Below are positions 34,797 to 40,635 of a stretch of 44,849 bases of DNA, in pieces. This stretch comes from Bacteroidetes bacterium UBA1947. Its GTDB lineage: Bacteria > Bacteroidota > Bacteroidia > Chitinophagales > Chitinophagaceae. Position 1 is the first letter of the stretch, and each line of letters starts with the position of its first letter. The stretch is from positions 1 through 44,849 of the forward strand of contig DDET01000043.1 of NCBI GenBank assembly GCA_002336915.1, in the 5' to 3' direction. The notes under the pieces are model-generated. The model did no database searches. It was not told the DNA's origin and saw nothing but the letters and a program-made list of their open reading frames with translations. The position numbers and the translations under genes were made by a program.

Positions 34797-36001
34797 ACAT
34801 TCGCATTTACGGTCACAGTTTCATTTGCCCATTTCCATGCCTCCGATAATTTCTCGATTGCCTCTTCAATTTGCTCAAATGTATGAGTAGCCATCAGTGA
34901 GAAACGTATCAGTGTTGCATCAGGAGGAACAGCCGGTGATACCACCGGGTTAACGAACACGCCATTCTCCTGTAGTCTCTTGGTTATCAGGAAGGTCTTT
35001 TCATTATTCCTGATGTATATGGGTATGATCGGTGTTTCCGTTTCACCCGTATCAAAGCCGGCCTCTTTCAGCAGCTTCGCGGCATGCCTTGTATTTGCCC
35101 ACAGCCTTTCAATATGTTCAGGTTCGCTTTGTATTATATCAAGTGCCGCAAGTGCAGCCGCCGTTGAAGCGGGCGTCATGCTCGCGCTGAATATCAGTGA
35201 CCTCGCATGGTGCTTCAGGTATTCAATGGTGGGCGCATCACTTGCTATAAAGCCACCCAGCGATGCCAGCGACTTGGAGAAGGTACCCATCACAAGGTCC
35301 ACTTCATTGGTCAGGCCAAAATGCGATGCAGTACCTGCACCGTTCTCGCCTATTACGCCCAGGCTATGTGCATCATCCACCATCAGGTTAGCGCCATACT
35401 TTTCAGCAATGGCCACTATTTCAGGCAGCTTCACTATATCACCTTCCATGCTGAAGATACCGTCCATCACTATGATCTTAACAGCTTCTTCCGGCAGGTT
35501 GCTCAGCTTTAGCTCCAGGTCAGCCATATCATTGTGCTTGTATTTCAGCACCCGGGAGAACGACAGTCGCCCCCCATCTATGATAGACGCGTGGTTGTAT
35601 TCGTCAAAAATCAGGTAATCGTTCCGTCCTGTAAGGCAGCTCAGCACGCCCAGGTTCACCTGGAAACCCGTACTGAACACAATTGCTTCTTCCTTACCAA
35701 CGTAATCGGCCAATCTTCTTTCCAGTTCCAGGTGTATATCCAGCGTTCCGTTCAGGAACCTCGATCCCGCGCAGCCTGAACCATACTTTTCAGTAGCTTT
35801 AATAGCCGCATCTTTTATACGGCGGTCGTTGGTCAATCCCAAGTAAGAATTCGAGCCAAACATTAATACGCGTTTCCCGTCTATTATAACTTCCGTGTCC
35901 TGGGCCGAAGAAATTGGCCTGAAATAAGGGTAAATGCCCATGGCTCTTGCCTCGTGGGCCGCCTTGTACGCACTTACCTTTTCAAGTAACTTTCCGTTCA
36001 T
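34793..36001 (-). CDS. spt: Serine palmitoyltransferase
   Basis: A 402-residue PLP enzyme of the alpha-oxoamine synthase family that joins L-serine and an acyl-CoA to give 3-ketosphinganine. The PLP lysine is Lys243 in GTFSKSLASLGGF; the substrate-stacking His137 is in DEYNHASIIDGG; MVDDAHSLGVIGE holds the cofactor Asp. The GTFSKSLASLGGF form and the N-terminal YPYFRPISSAQDTEVIIDGK resemble bacterial SPTs (Sphingobacterium, Bacteroides) rather than 2-amino-3-ketobutyrate ligase or BioF, which share the fold. It is first in an operon with other sphingolipid genes, which supports this choice. No membrane helix, as in other soluble bacterial SPTs. Confidence 0.92.
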   Translation of the reverse strand: MNGKLLEKVSAYKAAHEARAMGIYPYFRPISSAQDTEVIIDGKRVLMFGSNSYLGLTNDRRIKDAAIKATEKYGSGCAGSRFLNGTLDIHLELERRLADYVGKEEAIVFSTGFQVNLGVLSCLTGRNDYLIFDEYNHASIIDGGRLSFSRVLKYKHNDMADLELKLSNLPEEAVKIIVMDGIFSMEGDIVKLPEIVAIAEKYGANLMVDDAHSLGVIGENGAGTASHFGLTNEVDLVMGTFSKSLASLGGFIASDAPTIEYLKHHARSLIFSASMTPASTAAALAALDIIQSEPEHIERLWANTRHAAKLLKEAGFDTGETETPIIPIYIRNNEKTFLITKRLQENGVFVNPVVSPAVPPDATLIRFSLMATHTFEQIEEAIEKLSEAWKWANETVTVNANV

Positions 36002-36062
36002 GCAATGATCATTATTCTATTCCAACAAATATTAAACTATTCGACTAAAAACGTATTTCGGT

Positions 36063-36070
36063 CAAAATTA
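36063..36070 (-). promoter_or_regulatory. -7 box TAATTTTG upstream of the sphingolipid operon
   Basis: TAATTTTG on the minus strand fits TAnnTTTG and lies about 62 nt before spt ATG 36001. The expected -33 region (about 36088-36095) has no TTTG but is covered by the inverted repeat at 36077-36093. Confidence 0.4.
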
Positions 36071-36076
36071 GTTTAA

Positions 36077-36093
36077 ATCCCCCACTGGGAGAT
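36077..36093. promoter_or_regulatory. Candidate TetR operator
   Basis: ATCCCCCACTGGGAGAT is an imperfect inverted repeat (ATC-x-CCC…GGG-x-GAT, six paired positions each side). It lies between the -7 box at 36063-36070 and the expected -33 region, where repressor binding would block the promoter. The operon ends in a tetR-type gene. The sites match each other by position only; binding is inference. Confidence 0.35.
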
Positions 36094-36131
36094 AGTTTTT
36101 CCTTATTCAGATATAATTATAACGCTTTTAG

Positions 36132-36177
36132 GCGAAATATTTTAATAATATTCGCTTTATATTGGGGTAATATAAAG
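36132..36177. repeat. Two abutting AT-rich hairpins between spt operon and gmk
   Basis: GCGAAATATT…AATATTCGC (36132-36155) forms a 9-bp stem with a one-base bulge. CTTTATATT…AATATAAAG (36155-36163 with 36169-36177) forms a perfect 9-bp stem with loop GGGGT. They share the base at 36155 and lie in the divergent region between spt and gmk. Confidence 0.6.
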
Positions 36178-36286
36178 TCCCGGCAAAAATAGTCTATAAT
36201 TTTCGCTTGAACCATACCCTATTTGTATTTCTGCCTTCTATTTTCCAAAAATATTTGCGTTATTAGCAGCCTTTTACGCATATCAT

Positions 36287-36856
36287 TTGACACCGGAGAA
36301 AATAATAGTCATCACGGCCCCTTCGGGTTCGGGCAAAACAACGCTGGTAAAACGGCTCCTGGCCGCCTGCCCGCGCCTTGAATTCTCTATCTCCGCCTGC
36401 ACCCGGCAGCCCCGCCAGGGCGAGGTAGACGGCAAAGACTACTATTTCTACAGCCCCGAACATTTTAAAAAATTAATAGATGAAGACGCCTTCATTGAAT
36501 GGGAAATGGTGTACCCCAGAAAATATTACGGAACATTAAAATCTGAAATATTACGCATACGTGAGGAAAATAAATTTCCATTGGTGGATATAGATGTGAA
36601 AGGTGCCCTGGCTATTCAGCAGGCATATAGAAAATCTACCATGAGTATATTTATTGAGGCCCCATCTATCGACGCCCTGCGCCAGCGGCTCATGGCCCGA
36701 GGCACAGAAACCCCTCACACTTTAGCCGAGCGCATCGACAAAGCCATCCACGAGCTCGCCTTCGCTCCCCAGTTCGACAGGATACTGATCAATGACGACC
36801 TAGATATAGCTACCAAAGAGCTCGTCAGCACGGTAGAGGCTTTCATATCGGCATAG
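36287..36856 (+). CDS. gmk: Guanylate kinase
   Basis: A 189-residue kinase making GDP from GMP. It has the P-loop ITAPSGSGKTTL (residues 9-20) and the GMP-binding region with SACTRQPRQGEVDGKDYYF, then EWEMVYPRKYYGT and the lid segment RLMARGTET. The length is normal. No ATG is available: the in-frame TAA at 36197-36199 leaves TTG 36287 as the only sensible start, 7 codons before the first strand. It is divergent from the sphingolipid operon and 50 nt upstream of the TMTC-like gene. Confidence 0.94.
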   Translation: MTPEKIIVITAPSGSGKTTLVKRLLAACPRLEFSISACTRQPRQGEVDGKDYYFYSPEHFKKLIDEDAFIEWEMVYPRKYYGTLKSEILRIREENKFPLVDIDVKGALAIQQAYRKSTMSIFIEAPSIDALRQRLMARGTETPHTLAERIDKAIHELAFAPQFDRILINDDLDIATKELVSTVEAFISA

Positions 36857-36882
36857 GCACTACCATCTTTCCGTCTTTTTTC

Positions 36883-36890
36883 TATTTTTG
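36883..36890 (+). promoter_or_regulatory. -7 box TATTTTTG before the TMTC-like gene
   Basis: TATTTTTG fits TAnnTTTG and lies 16 nt before ATG 36907 in the short gmk-to-TMTC gap, so the second gene may have its own start of transcription. No TTTG -33 element. Confidence 0.35.
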
Positions 36891-36906
36891 AGAGGCAACA
36901 CTTATC

Positions 36907-38892
36907 ATGTCCCAGAAAAAGAACAAAGCACGCCAGCCCCAAGCGGAAGTAAAAAGCAGTCCCACTCCTATACCCGTGCCTGTTGCTGAGCAGCCTAAAG
37001 AACCTTTGTCGCTGTCATCATTTCGCGTTCAGGCTGCGATACTGGCCATTTTAGGCTTTGTCTTTTACTTCAACACCTTCAATAACGACTACGCCCTCGA
37101 CGATGGCATTATCATAGCCAAGAACCAATATGTGCAGCAGGGTTTCAAAGGCATACCCAACATCATGGGCAAGGACGCCTTCGATAGTTACTACTCCTCG
37201 CTCAATGCCACCAACCAGCTATCCGGCGGACGATACAGGCCCTTGTCTATCGTCACCTTTGCAGTGGAGCAGGAACTCTTTGGCAGCGGTATAGACTATA
37301 GCAAAGTAGCCGTGGCCTATGGTGTCATCTCGCCCGATGAATCAGGCTTTATACACCTCATGCACATACGGCATGTCGTCAATGTGCTGCTCTACATCCT
37401 GGCCTCGATAGTGCTCCTGTATTTCTTAACGCATATTGCCTTTCCGCAGCAACCGCTTGTTGGTTTCCTTGCCGCCCTGCTCTTCGTCATACACCCCATA
37501 CATACCGAGGTGGTGGCCAATGTCAAGAGCCGCGATGAGATTATGTCGCTCCTGTTTATCTGCCTCACCTTCATCAGTGCATACCGCTATGCAGAGACTA
37601 AGAAGATCATCAGCCTCGCCTTCGGACTGCTATGGTTCTTCCTCGCATTGCTATCGAAGGAGTATGCGGTGATACTGCTGGCCATGCTGCCTTTGATGTT
37701 CTACCTTTTCAGGGGCGATACACTGCCTAAGAGCATTATTCGGACCCTTCCCTATATCGCTGTCTTCGCCGTTTACTTCTATCTCAGGTTCTCGATAATA
37801 GCCGACAAAAGCGAGTCCTCCGACGAGGAAGTGCTGAACAATCCATACCTCTACGCTACAGGCGCACAGCGCATTGCCAGCGAGATCGCGGTGCTGTTCA
37901 GGTACCTCTCCCTGCTCTTCTTCCCGCATCCCCTTTCCTCCGACTACTCTTACAAGCAGATACCCTACAGCGAGCTTAGCGACCCTATCGTCTGGCTTTC
38001 TATAGCTATACACATTGGTATGGTAGCGGCTATGTTCATACTCTTCAAAAAGAGGCATGTGCTTTGCTTTGCGCTGGCCTTCTACCTGCTCAACCTGCTG
38101 CTGGTCTCCAACTTCATCTTCGATATTGGTGCACCTTTGGGCGAGCGCCTTATCTTCCATTCCTCCGTAGGCTTTGTGATGATCATTGCCTGGCTGCTCT
38201 ACGAGGCTTATAAAAAGACCCCAAGCCCCGAGGCCGCCAAGGTATGGATGGGCGGGCTTTTGCTGCTGCTCATAATAGCCAGTGGCTACAAAACCATGAG
38301 CCGCAATATAGACTGGAAGAACGACCACAACCTCTTCCTGGCCGATGTAAAGACCGCGCCCAACAGCGTGGTGACCAATGCCAACGCCGGCGCCTGCTAC
38401 ATAGGCATGGCCGACCAAGCCGCCGATACAGTACTGAAGCGCGAGTACCTGGACACTGCACTCATATACCTCAACAAGACCCTGAAGCTGCACCCCACCT
38501 TTAGCAATGGCTACCTGAACAGGGGCGTGGTGTACTTTAAGCTGGGCAACATACAGCATGCCCGCTCCGACTTCGACTCGCTGAAGAAGATCTTCCCGCA
38601 CTACCCTACACTGCCCACACTCTATGGACTGATAGGCAACTACTACCTGAACATAGGCTGGAACCAATACGGCAAGCTGGGCCATTATGCCGAGGCAATA
38701 CCCATCTTCAACCAGGGCCTCGATGCCGACCCTACCAATGCCGAGCTATGGTACAATGTGGGCGGCGCACAGTACAGCCTTGGCAACTACGAGGCGGCCT
38801 ACACTGCATGGATAGCCTGCCTCAAGTACAACCCCAACCACAAGCAGGCCCAGGCCGGCCTCGCCTCCGTGAGGGCGATACTGCATAAGTAG
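36907..38892 (+). CDS. TMTC-like membrane protein with GT-C fold and TPR tail
   Basis: A 661-residue protein. After a Pro/Lys-rich cytosolic start there are about 10 membrane helices. The first periplasmic loop has NTFNNDYALDDGIIIAKNQY, where the acidic pair resembles the catalytic DD/DE of GT-C glycosyltransferases. Later come FVIHPIHTEVVANVKSRDEI and FLALLSKEYAVILL, which are typical of TMTC/DUF1736-type proteins. Residues ~485-655 hold three or four TPR units (ALIYLNKTLKLHPTFSNGYL, AIPIFNQGLDADPTNAELWY, AYTAWIACLKYNPNHKQAQA). Animal TMTCs are O-mannosyltransferases; the bacterial substrate is unknown. It may share a transcript with gmk (50-nt gap). Confidence 0.88.
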   Translation: MSQKKNKARQPQAEVKSSPTPIPVPVAEQPKEPLSLSSFRVQAAILAILGFVFYFNTFNNDYALDDGIIIAKNQYVQQGFKGIPNIMGKDAFDSYYSSLNATNQLSGGRYRPLSIVTFAVEQELFGSGIDYSKVAVAYGVISPDESGFIHLMHIRHVVNVLLYILASIVLLYFLTHIAFPQQPLVGFLAALLFVIHPIHTEVVANVKSRDEIMSLLFICLTFISAYRYAETKKIISLAFGLLWFFLALLSKEYAVILLAMLPLMFYLFRGDTLPKSIIRTLPYIAVFAVYFYLRFSIIADKSESSDEEVLNNPYLYATGAQRIASEIAVLFRYLSLLFFPHPLSSDYSYKQIPYSELSDPIVWLSIAIHIGMVAAMFILFKKRHVLCFALAFYLLNLLLVSNFIFDIGAPLGERLIFHSSVGFVMIIAWLLYEAYKKTPSPEAAKVWMGGLLLLLIIASGYKTMSRNIDWKNDHNLFLADVKTAPNSVVTNANAGACYIGMADQAADTVLKREYLDTALIYLNKTLKLHPTFSNGYLNRGVVYFKLGNIQHARSDFDSLKKIFPHYPTLPTLYGLIGNYYLNIGWNQYGKLGHYAEAIPIFNQGLDADPTNAELWYNVGGAQYSLGNYEAAYTAWIACLKYNPNHKQAQAGLASVRAILHK

Positions 38893-38907
38893 CGGCGAGC
38901 CATACAA

Positions 38908-38974
38908 GCCCAATCAACCATGTCATACTGAGCCCCGCCGAAGGATCTGCCCAACCTATCCACTCAGCTTAATC
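38908..38974 (+). repeat. Dispersed repeat A, copy 1
   Basis: Starts GCCCAATCAACC, with core AGCCCCGCCGAAGGATCTGC, and ends CACTCAGCTTAATC. The same order recurs at 38992 and 40098 with about 80-90 percent identity by eye. Confidence 0.75.
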
Positions 38975-38991
38975 ATGCTGCTGTCATCCAC

Positions 38992-39061
38992 AGCCCAATC
39001 CACCCTGTCACCCTGGGCCCCGCCGAAGGATCTGCCACAACTTTGCACACCGCTCAATTGA
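38992..39061 (+). repeat. Dispersed repeat A, copy 2
   Basis: Starts GCCCAATCCACC, with core GGCCCCGCCGAAGGATCTGC, and ends with a diverged TGCACACCGCTCAATT. It follows copy 1 after 17 nt in the same orientation. Confidence 0.75.
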
Positions 39062-39134
39062 CCCACACCAGACCCCTCCTTTGTTTAACTTTTCATTTAC
39101 TTATTAAGGCATAGGTTTGACACGTGATAAACAT

Positions 39135-39189
39135 GCGCCTCCATAAAATAAAAACTACCACAGGCTGTGCCATACAGCCCTGCAGGCGC
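39135..39189. other. Nested stem-loop
   Basis: An outer stem GCGCCT/AGGCGC (39135-39140 with 39184-39189) encloses an inner hairpin GGCTGT-GCCAT-ACAGCC (39163-39168 with 39174-39179). It could be part of a structured transcript or a remnant repeat; no family recognised. Confidence 0.35.
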
Positions 39190-39351
39190 GTAGTGGGCCA
39201 CATAGAGCCCAACCATTGTTTTTGTTACAAACTCTTCTATTGCTCCAACTTTAAGGACTTCAATACCCTGGCCCCGGCCGCTTAGCGTTTTGCGCAGCCC
39301 CGGGGATCTACATTGGTACATCCTTTTCTGAAATTTTATTAACAACCTCTT

Positions 39352-39528
39352 ATGTCGCGAAATCCTAAAAAGATCTCGGCGATGAGCATTATGCTTTGGT
39401 TCATGTTCATCGTGAACCTGGCTGTTCTTATCGCAGCGCTGTTGCTAAAATTCATATGGCTTTGGGTACTGTCGTTCCTTATATCATTTGCCATTGTCGA
39501 TGTGTGCCGCTCGCAGCGCAGTAAGTAA
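39352..39528 (+). CDS. Small two-helix membrane protein (58 aa)
   Basis: A 58-residue frame from ATG 39352 to TAA 39526-39528. A basic start (MSRNPKKISA) is followed by two hydrophobic stretches (MLWFMFIVNLAVLIAALLL and IWLWVLSFLISFAIVDV) separated by a Lys, and a basic tail (CRSQRSK). The basic-hydrophobic-basic layout is typical of genuine small membrane proteins and unlikely by chance. It lies 49 nt upstream of the GreA/Rnk-like gene on the same strand, so the two may be co-transcribed. Function unknown. Confidence 0.6.
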   Translation: MSRNPKKISAMSIMLWFMFIVNLAVLIAALLLKFIWLWVLSFLISFAIVDVCRSQRSK

Positions 39529-39577
39529 ACCTGCACACCGCAGCAACAGCTTTTTAAAATTATTCATCTTAAAAAAC

Positions 39578-39961
39578 ATGACCATGACCAAACAAAATCC
39601 CGTAGTTATTACCGAGCACGATTATAACCTGCTGATGCCATATATTAACGGCACAATAGCTGCCGGTGATGAGATGACCTTGGCTGCCGAGCTGGGCCGC
39701 GCTGTTATTGTGAAGGAAGAAGCATTTCCTCCACACGGCATCCGTATCAACTCAAAAGTTTCCGTGCTCGACCTGGGTACCAACCGCGTGCTCGAGTTCT
39801 CGCTGGTAATGCCACAGCATGCCGATATGCGGCAGAACAAGGTCTCTATTCTTACGCCCATGGGTGCCGCCCTCATCGGTTTCCGCAAGGCCGAGGAAGT
39901 AGCCTGGCGCGTACCTGCCGGCCTCAAACGCTTCAGGATACTGGATGTGGTGAATAGCTAA
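39578..39961 (+). CDS. GreA/GreB C-terminal-domain protein (Rnk-like)
   Basis: A 127-residue protein (125 if started at the second ATG, 39584). Residues ~45-125 match the FKBP-like C-terminal domain of GreA/GreB and Rnk: RINSKVSVLDLGTNRVLEFS, LVMPQHADMRQNKVSILTPM, GAALIGFRKAEEVAWRVPAG. The N-terminal part is only a short helical stretch, too short for the GreA coiled coil that reaches the RNA-polymerase active site. It should therefore bind RNA polymerase, as Rnk does, without cleavage-factor activity. The longer in-frame start at 39488 overlaps the small membrane protein gene and is not used. Confidence 0.85.
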   Translation: MTMTKQNPVVITEHDYNLLMPYINGTIAAGDEMTLAAELGRAVIVKEEAFPPHGIRINSKVSVLDLGTNRVLEFSLVMPQHADMRQNKVSILTPMGAALIGFRKAEEVAWRVPAGLKRFRILDVVNS

Positions 39962-39986
39962 AAGCGATATTCCCCCATTGCACCCG

Positions 39987-40013
39987 GCCCAATCCATCCT
40001 GTCATCCTGGACC
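39987..40013 (+). repeat. Dispersed repeat A, truncated copy 3
   Basis: GCCCAATCCATCC and TGTCATCCTGG match the start of copy 4 exactly. It breaks off before the GAAGGATCTGC core, just ahead of repeat B at 40026. Confidence 0.7.
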
Positions 40014-40025
40014 TTATAATACTCG

Positions 40026-40077
40026 CGTCATTGCGAGGAATGAATAGCCATGCGTATAGCTATGACGAAGCAATCTA
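40026..40077 (+). repeat. Dispersed repeat B
   Basis: CGTCATTGCGAGGAA at one end and GACGAAGCAATCT at the other flank an ATAGC/GCTAT hairpin. It resembles the 'GTCATTGCGAGGA…AAGCAATCT' type of bacterial interspersed repeat. A diverged copy lies in the opposite orientation at 10847-10903. Confidence 0.65.
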
Positions 40078-40097
40078 CCGATGAGTATCTGGATGTA

Positions 40098-40163
40098 GCC
40101 CAATCCATCCTGTCATCCTGGGCCCCGTCGAAGGATCTGCCCGGCCTATGCACTCAGCCTGAT
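40098..40163 (+). repeat. Dispersed repeat A, copy 4
   Basis: Starts GCCCAATCCATCC, with core GGCCCCGTCGAAGGATCTGC, and ends TGCACTCAGCCTGATCG. It ends 10 nt before the stop of the CxC lipoprotein gene. Confidence 0.75.
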
Positions 40164-40172
40164 CGACGCCCC

Positions 40173-40403
40173 CTACAGCCCCCTCTTCACACTCTGCACT
40201 ATGCAGCTATCATTGGCGGTGTAGTGGGCGGTGCATTGGCGGTAGGCCTCGGCCTCTTCTACTTTGCCTATGGCATGTATGGAGTCTATTACACCATTGC
40301 TGCCTTTGGTATAGCAGTAGCAGGAATAGTAAGGGCTGCGCTTGCAGGCAGCAGCGAATACCACAAAGAGCGCAAGCAATACAATCAAAGCAGGTTTTGA
40401 CAT
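40173..40403 (-). CDS. Small CxC lipoprotein (family copy 3)
   Basis: A 76-residue predicted lipoprotein. The signal MSKPALIVLLALFVVFAAAC ends in a good lipobox Cys20; KRSPYYSCYCYTKG follows with the CxC pair C28/C30, then AEAYRQC and NDSC. These features match the lipoproteins at 1326-1598 and 2188-2445. A longer open frame on the opposite strand (40050-40400) has no such support and is taken as a shadow. No partner gene is adjacent; repeat A copy 4 lies just downstream. Function unknown. Confidence 0.8.
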   Translation of the reverse strand: MSKPALIVLLALFVVFAAACKRSPYYSCYCYTKGSNGVIDSIHAIGKVEEAEAYRQCTAHYTANDSCIVQSVKRGL

Positions 40404-40635
40404 AGATGAGATTAATTTTAAGGGATAACATTGTTGGATTGTATCTATTATAAAATTAAAAGTAAGTCAAAAAGACTTCAAAATTCTTTGAAACAAGTAG
40501 AAAGCACTTACCGCCTTCAGAGATCAGCCATCGGGTTCTTACTCGTCTTTTTTTGCCCGGCGGCTGGCAACCTTTAACCTGTCACTCGGCTATTTTAACG
40601 CAACAAACTGCTCAAAGGCTATCTATAAAACACAT

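Larger units (their letters stand above)
24379..36001 (-). other. Predicted inositol-phosphoceramide operon (11 genes)
   Basis: Eleven minus-strand genes run from the spt-type gene (start 36001) to a TetR regulator (stop 24379). Junctions are overlaps of 4, 1, 4, 1 and 14 nt or gaps of 21, 26, 2, 3 and 33 nt, with no internal terminator seen. The encoded activities cover ceramide building (serine palmitoyltransferase, candidate N-acyltransferase, candidate ketoreductase, hydroxylase), inositol head-group supply (inositol-phosphate synthase, CDP-alcohol transferase, PgpA-like phosphatase) and head-group transfer (Aur1-like synthase), plus GtrA and DUF5686 membrane proteins. A -7 box and an inverted repeat lie upstream and a terminator downstream. 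The single-operon reading is inferred from spacing. Confidence 0.8.
38893..39351. other. Intergenic stretch with dispersed repeats
   Basis: 459 bases without a convincing gene. It contains repeat A copies at 38908-38974 and 38992-39061 and a nested hairpin at 39135-39189. A TAGGTTTG box at 39112-39119 has no partner at a proper distance. Confidence 0.55.

Noticed and set aside
37651..38685. Long minus-strand open frame (344 codons)
   Set aside because: Antisense to the TMTC-like gene; Val/Gln/Tyr-rich composition is that of a mirror frame, with no recognisable domain.
39097..39345. Minus-strand 82-codon frame
   Set aside because: Runs through the nested hairpin, no family features, and is upstream-antisense to the small membrane protein gene.
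38908..40163. Insertion sequence
   Set aside because: The repeats are 50-70 bp, encode nothing, and no transposase is nearby; non-autonomous elements fit better.
40050..40400. Plus-strand 116-codon frame with a hydrophobic stretch
   Set aside because: It overlaps dispersed repeats A and B at its start and is antisense to the CxC lipoprotein gene, which has a clear lipobox and family pattern.
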